From contig CBDCLG010000003.1 in assembly GCA_965218625.1 (NCBI GenBank), positions 67,448-131,447 on the forward strand: a DNA stretch of 64,000 nt. Reading direction: 5' to 3'. Within the stretch, counting starts at the first letter, position 1, and each line of letters starts with the position of its first letter. Below are positions 47,248-56,430 of the stretch, in pieces. Made by a program: the position numbers and the translations under genes. The notes beneath the pieces are model-generated. The model was given only the letters and a program-made list of their open reading frames with translations. It ran no database searches and had not been told where the DNA came from. The stretch comes from Bin5 sp965218625. GTDB taxonomy: Bacteria > Chloroflexota > Anaerolineae > Caldilineales > Caldilineaceae.

Positions 47248-48366
47248 TCATCTTCTCTTTCGGTTGCGACGGTTTCGTCGGCGGTGAGGGGGTCTCTTCG
47301 CTTCGCCTCTGACCCCGCTCGGTGCAGGCGCGGGCGTCGCGACGACCTCCGCTGGCGCCGCAGCTGCCGTGGCCGCAACAGCCTGTGGTGCTGCAGGGGC
47401 CATGGCCTTGTTCACCCCACCCATGTAGTTGGCAATATAGGTCTGACCCATTTGCAGCAGGTTGCTTGTCACCCAGTACAGGGAGAGTCCTGCCGGAACC
47501 TGCAACGTGAAGAACCCAAACATCAGAGTCATCATCGTTGTCATTTGCTTCATCATACCGGCCTGCTTGTCACCGCCCGGCGGTGTGGCCGCGGTCGTCA
47601 TGCGCTGCATGTAGAACTGACTGACCATGAGGAGCGCGGGCAAAACAAGGTAGGCTGCCAGGGTCCCATATTCGCCCGCATTGAACGTTTCAGGAATCCA
47701 TGCCAGCCCGCGCGTAAACTCGGGAAATCCAAGGTCGGGAATCCAAAAGAAGGGGGCGTTGGTCAGGTCCTTCCCCAAAGCGACGAGCGCCGAGTACAGA
47801 CCGAAGAGGACCGGCATCTGGACGACCATTGGCAGACATCCGCTGAGCGGATTGACACCGGCCTCCTTGTACATCTTCATCTGCTCCTGCGCCATCTTGT
47901 CGCGGTTCTTGCCGTACTTCTTCTGCAGTTCCTGTAGTCTTGGCTGAAGCTCCTTTTGCGCCTGCATGCTCCGAATCTGGATCATCGTCAGTGGAAAGGC
48001 GATCATCTTGATGATGATCGTAAAGATAATGATGGCAAAGCCCCAGCTATAGGGGAAGTCCCGGCTCTCCAAGCCCCCTTTGAGCCAGAGCAGAGACTTT
48101 GCAAGAGGAAAGACAATGAACGACTGCCACCAGCCATCAGGCACCGCCTCATCCCAATTCTCCACGCCTTCACGCGGAACTCCGCATCCCCCCAGAAGAA
48201 GGGCAGCGATCACAAGGATCAAGAGCCAAACTATCCATCTGCGTTTCACAGTCTTTCTCCTCTTCGAAGCATTTGCTGCTATCGCATCCAATGCCTGATC
48301 TCTGTCCCAATTTGGGAGACGCGCTTCCCGGCCCGCTCCGGTCGTCGAACTTTCTTCGTGCGCCAC
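47248..48366 (-). CDS. yidC: Membrane insertase YidC/Oxa1
   Basis: The 372-residue insertase has a lipoprotein-like start: basic KRRKTVKRR, then WLLILVIAALLLGGCG with Cys as the probable lipid site. Later spans include FPYSWGFAIIIFTIIIKMIA, LYSALVALGKDL, and the FGFFTLQVPAGLSLYWVTSN signature of the last helices. The hydrophilic loop MQAQKELQPRLQELQKKYG is the conserved cytosolic hairpin. The C terminus is Ala-rich then very basic, suited to ribosome contact. The likely start is GTG at 48366. It sits between yidD and khpB. Confidence 0.95.
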   Translation of the reverse strand: MAHEESSTTGAGREARLPNWDRDQALDAIAANASKRRKTVKRRWIVWLLILVIAALLLGGCGVPREGVENWDEAVPDGWWQSFIVFPLAKSLLWLKGGLESRDFPYSWGFAIIIFTIIIKMIAFPLTMIQIRSMQAQKELQPRLQELQKKYGKNRDKMAQEQMKMYKEAGVNPLSGCLPMVVQMPVLFGLYSALVALGKDLTNAPFFWIPDLGFPEFTRGLAWIPETFNAGEYGTLAAYLVLPALLMVSQFYMQRMTTAATPPGGDKQAGMMKQMTTMMTLMFGFFTLQVPAGLSLYWVTSNLLQMGQTYIANYMGGVNKAMAPAAPQAVAATAAAAPAEVVATPAPAPSGVRGEAKRPPHRRRNRRNRKRR

Positions 48367-48417
48367 CTGCCTGAATCTACACCTGATTCGTTCAAGAGCG
48401 ACTCTTGCAGGTGCAAT

Positions 48418-48651
48418 CTATGGTACCGGATCGAAACCTCCGGGATGCCAGGGGTGGCAGCGGCAGATTCGCCTCAGGCCCATCCAAATCCCCTGCGCCG
48501 CGCCGTACTTTGTTACCGCCTCATACGCGTATTGAGAACAGGTCGGATGGAAGCGGCAGTTTTGCCCCAGAAACGGTGACAGCGCACGCTGATATAGTCG
48601 AATCAGCTGCAGGAAAACGGCTCGCAAGACCTGATTCTCCCCGAGCGTCAT
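48418..48651 (-). CDS. yidD: Membrane protein insertion efficiency factor YidD
   Basis: The 77-residue protein has the complete family signature: LIRLYQRALSPFLGQNCRFH, then PTCSQYAYEAVTKYGAAQG, then RICRCHPWHPGG. YidD assists YidC-dependent insertion. ATG at 48651 overlaps the rnpA stop as ATGA; a much longer in-frame extension back to 48918 runs through rnpA in another frame and is discarded. Confidence 0.95.
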   Translation of the reverse strand: MTLGENQVLRAVFLQLIRLYQRALSPFLGQNCRFHPTCSQYAYEAVTKYGAAQGIWMGLRRICRCHPWHPGGFDPVP

Positions 48652-49007
48652 TCCTCTTCTTGGGAGCGATTGACGTTGGCCAGCGATGCCCGGCGAAGCA
48701 GTTGCGCGCAGGCCTCGTCGATCTTGCCGTATGATGCGTCTCGGATCGGGTTCCTTGCTATGAAGACGCAGTCCCAGCCGGGTTCGATCAGGGACATCCG
48801 CAGACGCACAGCCTCGCGCATCCGGCGTTTCACGCCGTTTCGCACGACGGCAGGCCCTATTCGCCGGCTGACTGAGAAACCGAAGCGGCTGTAAGGAAGC
48901 CCGTTTCCAAGTAAACACAACACCGCCAGGCGATTGCTGTAACTCCTGCCCCGACGACGCACCTCCAGAAACTGCTCATTGTCGCGAACCCTGAAGCGTC
49001 GTTTCAC
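48648..49007 (-). CDS. rnpA: Ribonuclease P protein component
   Basis: RnpA binds the RNase P RNA and helps process the 5' ends of tRNAs. The 119-residue product starts MKRRFRVRDNEQFLEVRRRG and has the RNA-binding segment RIGPAVVRNGVKRRMREAVR, with the expected basic helix (R..N..KR.(L/M)RE). It is in the usual place between rpmH and yidD, with a 156-base gap to rpmH. Confidence 0.96.
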   Translation of the reverse strand: MKRRFRVRDNEQFLEVRRRGRSYSNRLAVLCLLGNGLPYSRFGFSVSRRIGPAVVRNGVKRRMREAVRLRMSLIEPGWDCVFIARNPIRDASYGKIDEACAQLLRRASLANVNRSQEEE

Positions 49008-49163
49008 AACAGTTTGCTTCCACAGGTTTCAATCGGGAACTTTCCTCTGTGTACGAGGGGCCGCCAAATGCCGACGAGTGTTGAGCCGTCCTTCCTCTCT
49101 TCCCAACCATTCCATTCCTGCCGTCTTTCGGGGCCGCGGCAATGACCCGACGCACGCCTTTCA

Positions 49164-49328
49164 CTAAAATTCGCGCTTGCGAGTTGACAGTGTGACGGCT
49201 AACTGTGTACGCTGTTTCTGTCTGCGCCGTTTCAGGACGTTTCGCCCGCCCGGGCTTCGCATTCTCTTGCGGAAGCCATGCGTACGCAACCGCTTTCGAA
49301 CCTTTGGCTGCCAGGTTCGCTTGGGCAT
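49164..49328 (-). CDS. rpmH: 50S ribosomal protein L34
   Basis: This 54-residue gene is short. The product begins MPKRTWQPKVRKRLRTHGFR and continues KRMRSPGGRNVLKRRRQKQR, the invariant L34 pattern (KRTxQPxxxKRxRxHGFRxRMxTxxGRxVLxxRRxKGR). The last dozen residues (LAVTLSTRKREF) form a short extension. AAGGAG lies 9 bases before the ATG at 49328. It is the first gene of the rnpA-yidD-yidC-khpB run and has a strong promoter upstream. Confidence 0.96.
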   Translation of the reverse strand: MPKRTWQPKVRKRLRTHGFRKRMRSPGGRNVLKRRRQKQRTQLAVTLSTRKREF

Positions 49329-49376
49329 ATTTCTACTCCTTCGGAGTTAGCATTTCAGTTCCGCTTCCAATGTTCT

Positions 49377-49406
49377 ATTATAAGCGGTATCGAAGAGGAC
49401 TGTCAA
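49377..49406 (-). promoter_or_regulatory. Near-consensus promoter of the rpmH operon
   Basis: Read on the minus strand, TTGACA (49406-49401) and TATAAT (49382-49377) are 18 bases apart, both perfect hexamers. The start point would be about 42 bases before the rpmH ATG. It presumably drives rpmH to khpB and perhaps the downstream kinase and par genes. Confidence 0.87.
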
Positions 49407-49592
49407 ATCTCCCACGATTTTCAATTGTCCGAGAATGAAGCTATGGCTTCTGTATTGCGAACGTGGTAACATTTACAGGGGGACGCATGACTGGCCTTGG
49501 CCCAAGCACCGGTCATCTTTCGGCAAGGCGCCATTCTCTTCTCCTGCACAGGTTCAGGCTTCACTCTCCTGGGAGGCAAGAAGCCCTTGATT

Positions 49593-49620
49593 GAACGAAA
49601 AATGATGCTTCTTTTCGTTC
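49593..49620. repeat. Perfect 9-bp inverted repeat between rpmH and the acidic membrane gene
   Basis: GAACGAAAA (49593-49601) and TTTTCGTTC (49612-49620) are perfect inverted arms around a 10-base loop. They lie 11 bases before a TATGATATAG stretch at 49631-49640 that could be a -10 element for the plus-strand gene. The rest of the 49407-49741 gap shows no gene, no run of DnaA boxes, and no tRNA. The repeat could be an operator or an RNA hairpin. Confidence 0.5.
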
Positions 49621-49741
49621 CTGTAGCGCGTATGATATAGTAGAAGTCTATCGACCGCTGGAGTTCTTGCGAACTTTCTCTTGAAAGTCCAGAATTTCCA
49701 GCGCTCCCCCTAAAGGTCAGTTTGAGGCGCCGCGAGTCTTG

Positions 49742-51178
49742 ATGTTTGAATCAGAGAACGCTTCCCGATCCAGGCTCGAGGGCGAATTGGGACCCGAGCC
49801 GGATTCGGAGGCCCCAACACCGACAGACGATGAACGGGAGGAACCTCCTTCCCTGGAATTGCTGGAGGAATCGGCCGCGCAATTGGCCGCTCTCCGGCAG
49901 CGGGCCGAGTACCTGCTGGAGCAGTTGTCAACTGGAAAGGCCGACGGACGGTCTCGCGACGATATCGACGCCACGGGCACGGTCCAAGCGCCACCCAGCG
50001 AAGCCCATGAAGGCGACGGGATGGCAATGGAAGTGAAGGCGCCGACGGCATTCGACGGACCGTCGTTTCCTGTTACCCTGGATAGCGACAACGACACGGG
50101 AAGGTCTGGTGACGCGGAGCTGGATGGCCGCGACATGTCAGGCGGCAACGCGCTTGTCCCCTTTCAGGGTCCGACACCGGTAGGGCCGAACAGTTCTGCC
50201 CCAGATCCGAACGCGTCCGAGACGTTTGCCGAGTTGCATTCATCGCATGGTTCCAGCGAGTCTGCATCCCGCTATTCTGGAATGTCAACGCCCGATGGCG
50301 ACGCCTACGATCCGCCTGACGTCGTGCCGCCCCTCCTTGAGACGGATTCGGTAGAGGCTTATCCGATTGAGCGGCATCGCGCTCAGTCTTCTTCCGTCCT
50401 GGACAGACCCGTTGGTGCGACGCAGCCGGCCTTCGGCCAGGTGGCCGGTGCAAGGTTCGACGTGACTGCAACCGACGTCATGGTTGTTGAAGAGGAGATC
50501 GCAGGTCTGTTCAAGGCGATCAACCGCCACAGGGAAGTCCGCAGGGAAAACACGGGCCACGCCCTCTCTCTTTTGCGAGAGGCGAGGGAGATCGTGCTTG
50601 CGGAGCCGCACCGCATCGGGCGGGCCGAGTACAACATTCAGCAAGCGCGCCTGATCCTCGACCGAGCGAGGATGAGTCGCGGGCGATCCAGACTTCTGGC
50701 CCTGCGAACGGTCTGGCGGCTCGTTCTGTGGCTGGCGGTCCTGGGCGGCCTGGGCGCAGCGCTGCAACTCTATCCGCAAATCATCGATGAAATCGTGAGC
50801 CGCGCCGCGGCCAGACTCCGATGGGAGGAGACTCTCTTCGTTCCCGCGCTCTGGGCAGTCGTGGCAGGGGGGGCAGGCGGCTGTCTTGGCACCATCTCAT
50901 TCCTCGTGGAGCGCATGCGCATTCATCAGGAGTTTGACGATCAATACATCCTGCGCACAACCATCCAGCCGCTGATGGGCGTAGTCCTGGGATTGTTGAT
51001 ATTCGCAATCCTGGCCGTTGTCTTCAATAGCCTCGACGCATCTCTTCGAATTCACCCGCTGACGACCTTCCTGCCGGCTGCCATTGCGCTTCCGGTCGGC
51101 CTCTGGCAGGAGTATGTATATGCACTGATCTTCCGCCTCACGCGCTTGCTCACATTCCAGCGTCGCCGCCGTTGGTAG
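49742..51178 (+). CDS. Large protein with acidic disordered half and C-terminal membrane spans
   Basis: The 478-residue protein is unrecognised. Residues 1-230 are low complexity, rich in E, D, S, P and G, and probably disordered or extracytoplasmic. A helical segment at about 240-310 (EEEIAGLFKAINRHREVRRE, EAREIVLAEPHRIGRAEYNI) leads to four likely spans near 326-344 (LVLWLAVLGGLGAALQLY), 370-392, 417-437, and 443-462. The last residues are very basic (FQRRRRW). It starts 414 bases from rpmH, divergently. No catalytic motif is seen. Confidence 0.7.
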   Translation: MFESENASRSRLEGELGPEPDSEAPTPTDDEREEPPSLELLEESAAQLAALRQRAEYLLEQLSTGKADGRSRDDIDATGTVQAPPSEAHEGDGMAMEVKAPTAFDGPSFPVTLDSDNDTGRSGDAELDGRDMSGGNALVPFQGPTPVGPNSSAPDPNASETFAELHSSHGSSESASRYSGMSTPDGDAYDPPDVVPPLLETDSVEAYPIERHRAQSSSVLDRPVGATQPAFGQVAGARFDVTATDVMVVEEEIAGLFKAINRHREVRRENTGHALSLLREAREIVLAEPHRIGRAEYNIQQARLILDRARMSRGRSRLLALRTVWRLVLWLAVLGGLGAALQLYPQIIDEIVSRAAARLRWEETLFVPALWAVVAGGAGGCLGTISFLVERMRIHQEFDDQYILRTTIQPLMGVVLGLLIFAILAVVFNSLDASLRIHPLTTFLPAAIALPVGLWQEYVYALIFRLTRLLTFQRRRRW

Positions 51179-51317
51179 TCCTGGCATTCAGGTCGGCCTC
51201 CTCGCGAATTTGCCCTTGCACAGACGAATATTGTCCGCAAGCAAGGCTGCCCGAAGCCCAGGCTGGAAGCAGTCGACTTGCTTGGCGGCATGACTCTATT
51301 GGCCTTACAATGAAGGC

Positions 51318-54082
51318 ATGAACGACAGAACAAGTGAGCGAATCGCCGCGGACCTGCCGGAATTTCGGGGAGAAGATGAATTCGTCGAGGTGATCGTCAA
51401 TATACCGATCCGGCGATCGTTCAGGCAGGAAGAAGCCCCACCGCCCGCTGTTGAATTTGGTGGGATTGAAGTCGATGACGACCGCCAATCCTCGACGATC
51501 AATCGCGGCGCCGAGTCGATACATCAGCGCAGCGGCGGCGCGGCCCAGTATCAGACTTTCGACTACCACCTGCCGCCGGCGCTGAGGGGAAAAGTTCACC
51601 CCGGCCACCTGGTGTGGGTCCCTTTCGGTTCGCAGGAAGTACAGGGAATTGTCGTAAGGACCGCACCGTCCTCGCACGTTGAGACAAAGCCCGTCGCCCG
51701 TCTCGCCCGCCCGCAGCCGGTCCTCACGCGCGCCCAGCTGGAAATGGCCTTCTGGGTGGCCGATTACTACATTGCTCCTGTTTCCGAGGCGGTCAAACTC
51801 TTCTTGACACCCGGCCTCCTCAGCAGAGAAGGCTCGCCGTCAAGGGTCCGCGCCAAGCGCGAAGAGCAGATCGAACTCCTGATCGCGCCGGCCGCGATTC
51901 GAGAGAAGCCTGTTTGAATTGGGCCACGATACTAAGCAGGCGCAGAGTTCTGACCGCCTTGCTTTCCGAGCCGAACCGCCCGAAAACCTTGGAAGAACTG
52001 AAGATCGAATGCGATTTGAAATCGGCCAGCGCGATTTCAGGGCTGCAAGAGAAGGAGTTAATTCACCAATTCGAAGGTTCGGTGACTCTGTCTTCGCCGC
52101 CCGCAGCAACAGAAGAGGTAGTCTTCAAGTTGCGAGGCTCCCTGAAGTACAAGAAGGTTCTACTGGCACTGGCAGAGGCCCAGGGACCGATATGGAAGTC
52201 GGATCTCTACGCGCAGGTCGACACAGACCTGAAGAGTTTACGCCAGCTGCAGCAGGCCGGCCTGGTCCGAATCGAAGAAAGGTTGCGCTACCGGGACCCG
52301 CTCATGGGACGCACATACCCGGTCACGCACCCTCCCCGGCTGACTGAAGAGCAGCAACGCGCTTGGGATGAGATCAACGAAGGTCTGTTCGCGGGTGAAA
52401 TCGCAGCATCGGGCGCCGCGGATAAGGCGAACTGCAGCAGCGAAGAAGCGCCTGCTATACGAAGCGCCTGCTATCTCCTGCACGGGGCGACCGGCAGCGG
52501 CAAGACCGAAATCTACCTGCGCGCTATCGCCGCAACACTGGCGCGCAATCGTCAAGCCATCGTCCTGGTGCCGGAAATCGCGCTGACGCCGCAGACGGTT
52601 GCCCGCTTTGCCGGACGCTTCCCCGACCGCGTCTCCGTAATCCATTCCGGGCTGAACAGCGGTCAGCGTTATGACGTATGGCGCAAGACGCGCGATGGCG
52701 AAATCGACGTAATCATCGGCGCTCGCAGCGCCCTCTTCGCGCCCATGCCGCGGCTGGGACTCATCGTAATCGACGAAGAGCATGAATCGACTTACAAACA
52801 GGATACCGATGAATGGGGCAGTTTCACGGTCTTCTACGACGCGCGCACTGTAGCCGAACAGATGGCGCGCGCCACCGGCAGCGGTCTGATTCTCGGCAGC
52901 GCCACGCCCTCGCTGGACGCCTATCACAAGGCGGAAAAGGGCCAGTTGAAACTGTTGCAAATGCCCAACCGGGTGTTGGGACACGAAGAATCACTGCGAA
53001 TCGGCACGTCAGAAACGGCGGCGCTTGCTGAGGCGCCCGCGTACGCATCGCTTCCGCCCGTCGAGATCGTCGATATGCGCCAGGAGCTGCGCGCCGGCAA
53101 TCGCAGCATCTTCAGCCGCAGCCTTCAGTCCGAGCTTCACACGGTCCTCGACGCCGGCGAACAGGCCATCCTGTTCCTCAACCGGCGCGGGACCCATACT
53201 TTCGTCATGTGCCGGGACTGCGGCCTGGTCGCGAATTGCACGCGCTGCGATACGCCCCTCACCTTCCACGAACGCGCCGTCCAGCTCATCTGCCACCGCT
53301 GCAACGCCCGCGAGCCGGTCCCCTCCGAATGTCCGGACTGTGGGAGCAAGAGAATCCGATATTTCGGTAGCGGAACGCAGCGGATCGAGGAGCTTGTCGG
53401 CCAGATCTCCCCGCGCGCCCGTCTCTTGCGCTGGGACAGGGACACGACAGGCCGCAGAGGAAGCCACGAGCAGATTCTCGCGCGGTTCGCAGACCATGAA
53501 GCCGATGTGCTCATCGGCACGCAGATGATTGCTAAGGGGCTGGACCTGCCGCTGGTAACGCTGGTCGGTGTCGTTTCGGCCGACGTGGGCCTCTATCTGC
53601 CCGACTTCCGCGCGGCGGAACGCACTTTCCAGCTCTTGATGCAGGTGGCCGGCCGTGCCGGGCGCAGCAAACGGGGCGGCCGCGTCATCTTTCAGAGCTA
53701 CACGCCCCAGCATTACGCATTGCAGGCCGCTGCCGCCCACGATTACCGCGCATTCTACGCGAAAGAGATTGCCTTCCGCCACGAACAGTTCTATCCCCCG
53801 GTGGGCCGAATCGCTCGCTTGATCTTCTGGCACAAGAAGCTGGAAACGGTTCAAGAGCAAACGAGGCGAATGGCGATCAACCTCCAGCGACGCGCCGAGG
53901 AACTAGGAGTCTGGGGAGAAGGCACCGAACTGCTCGGACCGGCCCCGGCTCCCTACGCCCGCTTTCGCGGCAACTTTCGCTGGCAGATCATCATTAGGGC
54001 GGCTGATCCGTCAACTATTTTGCGGAGCATCGACATTCCCTTCGGTTGGCGCATCGATATCGACCCGGTCTCGATGATGTAG
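51318..54082 (+). CDS. priA: Primosomal helicase PriA, broken by two one-base shifts
   Basis: PriA restarts stalled forks. The first frame (51318-51905) holds the N-terminal domain (TFDYHLPPALRGKVHPGHLV, WVPFGSQEVQGIV). A short stretch is in a second frame (LFELGHDTKQAQ), then the third frame runs to 54082. That third frame has the helicase motifs HGATGSGKTEIYLRA and DEEHESTYKQD, zinc-binding cysteines (CRDCGLVANCTRCD, CHRCNAREPVPSECPDCGSK), and YFGSGTQRIEELV. Two extra bases, near 51905 (GCCTG) and 51948 (CAGAGTT), account for the breaks. Removing them gives a continuous full-length PriA, so assembly error is more likely than a dead gene. Confidence 0.9.
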
Positions 54083-54120
54083 ATTGGCCTGCCGAAATGG
54101 CCACAGCCAGAACAGAGCCC

Positions 54121-55335
54121 TCAAGCGCGATTGCCCCACAACGTTTCCATCAGCTGTCGATAGTTTCGCCCAGGCGCGATTTTGCCAAGCACCCGCGGTC
54201 CGACGGCGCCCGTGCAGGCCGGGACATTGCCGGCCGCCGCCCGGACCGTCAGCCAGGCCAGCATGGCAAAACACAGCGCCTCCTTGGAGTCCTCATCGCC
54301 GGGGACGTTGGGTAACTGGCTGTAGCGGACAACCGGAATCCGTCGTCCGACTCGCCGGACAAGCTGTTCTTCGATGCGGGCGAGAAGCACAGGGTTGTGC
54401 CCGCCGCCGCCGCATACGATCAGCTCGGATACCGGCATCGGTGCGAACCTGCGGTAGCTGTCCGCGATCGAGGCCGCGGTCAACTCCGTGACCGTCGCTG
54501 CGAAGTCGTTCGCCGTCAGCCCGGCCGCGGCGGATTCCGCGTGATATTGCTCTGCCAGGGCGCGGCTGAACAGTTCGCGTCCGGTCGACTTTGGTGGTGC
54601 CAGCTCGAAGTAGGGATGCAAGAGCCAGCGCGCGACCAGGTCGCCGTCTGGGCGGCCCTGGGCAGCCAGCCTGCCATCGATATCGTAGGCCTTGGCGCCG
54701 TTCGAGGCATGGGCGGCGGCCCAGTCGATCAGCACGTTGCCGGGCCCCGTGTCAAAGGCCATTGGTGCGGTAGTGGCGCAGCGCGGCGGCAGAAAAGTGA
54801 CATTGCCGATGCCACCGATGTTCTGCAGGGCGCGGCAGCCGCCGGCATCCGGCGCCGGACGGAGGAAGGTCTGGTCGAATATGGGGATCAGAGGCGCCCC
54901 CTGGCCTCCGGCGGCAACATCGGCCACGCGAAAATCGCCTACTGTCGTGATCCCGCTTCTTTCGGCGATCACGGCCGGCTCGCCGATCTGCAAAGTAGAG
55001 TGGACAGATCCGTCCTGCCCTACGTCATGCCAGACCGTCTGCCCGTGAGAGCCGATCAGGTCCACCTCTGTCAAAGAAAGCCCCGCGCTGCCGATAGCGC
55101 CAATTGCAGTTTCCGCGAACTGTTCTCCCAGGAGAAAGCCCGCACGGCACAGGGCCCGCGCATCGCCCTGGCCGGCGATCAGACCTTCGATCAGTTCGCG
55201 TTCCGCCCGCGGCCACGGTCTACTCTGAAAGGCAAGCTGTCGCAGCTGCGGTTGCTCGACCGGGCCCGAAATCTCGGCAACGACCGCGTCGATCGCGTCG
55301 GCTGAAGTACCGCTGATCAGACCGGCAACTCTCAT
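54121..55335 (-). CDS. anmK: Anhydro-N-acetylmuramic acid kinase
   Basis: AnmK phosphorylates 1,6-anhydro-MurNAc released in cell-wall recycling. The 404-residue product starts VAGLISGTSADAIDAVVAEI, and has LIGSHGQTVWHD, GDFRVADVAAGGQGAPL, FDTGPGNVLIDWA, and GGGGHNPVLLARIEEQL, all family signatures. The GTSADAID sequence replaces the usual GTSMDGID, a known variant in some phyla. Other recycling genes are not near. Confidence 0.93.
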   Translation of the reverse strand: MRVAGLISGTSADAIDAVVAEISGPVEQPQLRQLAFQSRPWPRAERELIEGLIAGQGDARALCRAGFLLGEQFAETAIGAIGSAGLSLTEVDLIGSHGQTVWHDVGQDGSVHSTLQIGEPAVIAERSGITTVGDFRVADVAAGGQGAPLIPIFDQTFLRPAPDAGGCRALQNIGGIGNVTFLPPRCATTAPMAFDTGPGNVLIDWAAAHASNGAKAYDIDGRLAAQGRPDGDLVARWLLHPYFELAPPKSTGRELFSRALAEQYHAESAAAGLTANDFAATVTELTAASIADSYRRFAPMPVSELIVCGGGGHNPVLLARIEEQLVRRVGRRIPVVRYSQLPNVPGDEDSKEALCFAMLAWLTVRAAAGNVPACTGAVGPRVLGKIAPGRNYRQLMETLWGNRA

Positions 55336-55383
55336 GCCGCGCGCCTGTCAGCCCGTTCTCGCCCAACCAATCCCGCCGTTTTG

Positions 55384-56430
55384 TCAGTTGTCGATTTCAC
55401 GGTCTCCCACGTCCTTCGACAGCTGCGCCCACTCCTTGTATGGCGTGAAACCGCAGATCGCGTAGAAATCTAGCAGCGTGGTCCAGTCGATGACGCAGCC
55501 GTTGATGCCACCATTGTGCAGCCGCCTCAGCCCGGCATCCAGCAGTGTCAGGCCCAGCCCCTGCCCGCGCAGATGTTCGCTGATTCCGATCGAACCCAGC
55601 TGGGCCCAGGGGCGCGGCAGTCCAAAGGGGTAGAAACGGTCGATCGGCCAGCGCGAGTCTTCAAATGTCAGGCGGCACGCCCCGTGGACGCCGTCCTCAG
55701 TCCAGAGCAACATGTAGTCGGAGATGCGCCCTCCCTCTTCCAGGAATCTCTCCGCCAGCCAGTGCCAGCGGCCGGGAAACTCGCGCGCGAGAAAGGCCAG
55801 CAGCTGCTCTTCCTGGCCGGGTTGGGCAGGCCGGGCCGCCCCCGAGCCCGCGCGCAGCGGCGGAGACGCATAGTCGCTCAGGCTGCGGGCAACGTCCCAC
55901 TCGACAGGGTGGTCTCCGTATTCATACCCGTTATCGAGGAGGAAGGGAACCGCGGGCGTGTCGACAAGAACACCGGGCGTGAAGGGCCGCAAGCTGCCCC
56001 CTACAACGATTCGGGCTGCCCGGTTTTCCTCCTCCAACTGATCGGGACCCGCCGCCGTTTGTTCGCTTAGCCAGCCTTCGGCCCAACGCAGGAGCGCGGT
56101 CCCGATTCCCTGCCGCTGCATCGAAGGGGCGACGGCGATGGCATCGAGGCAGCCTACGTCTGCGCGCATCGGCGGCGGCGCGCCGGGATGCGCGCTGCAC
56201 AGCACGAATCCGGCCGGCTGGCCCGACGCCATGGCAATGCGCCCGCCGCGCACGACACCAACATCTTCCTTAAGATTGAACTGCAAGAACCTCTGGGAGA
56301 GGGGAAGCTCGTTGCCAATGGCGTCGTCCCATAGCTCCACTGCCCACGAGAGATGCCTGGGATCGTCAGCCCTAAAAGGAACGAGCTCCGGTTCACGCCT
56401 TTTCGTTGCTGCGGCCATCGTATGGGTCAC
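55384..56430 (-). CDS. Two-domain GNAT acetyltransferase
   Basis: The 348-residue protein carries two GNAT-like domains. The first has CLDAIAVAPSMQRQGIGTAL near 90-110 (Q/R-x-x-G-x-G/A loop) and the second SIGISEHLRGQGLGLTLLDA near 285-305, ending in VIDWTTLLDFYAICGFTPYK. Tandem domains of this kind occur in mycothiol-synthase-like and aminoglycoside-type enzymes. The start is GTG at 56430 (ATG 56418 is the alternative). It overlaps the ornithine-cyclodeaminase-like gene as GTGA. Substrate unknown. Confidence 0.82.
   Translation of the reverse strand: MTHTMAAATKRREPELVPFRADDPRHLSWAVELWDDAIGNELPLSQRFLQFNLKEDVGVVRGGRIAMASGQPAGFVLCSAHPGAPPPMRADVGCLDAIAVAPSMQRQGIGTALLRWAEGWLSEQTAAGPDQLEEENRAARIVVGGSLRPFTPGVLVDTPAVPFLLDNGYEYGDHPVEWDVARSLSDYASPPLRAGSGAARPAQPGQEEQLLAFLAREFPGRWHWLAERFLEEGGRISDYMLLWTEDGVHGACRLTFEDSRWPIDRFYPFGLPRPWAQLGSIGISEHLRGQGLGLTLLDAGLRRLHNGGINGCVIDWTTLLDFYAICGFTPYKEWAQLSKDVGDREIDN

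Noticed and set aside
49329..49741. Replication origin in the rpmH upstream gap
   Set aside because: The location is suggestive, but I see no cluster of TTATCCACA-like DnaA boxes and no AT-rich unwinding element.
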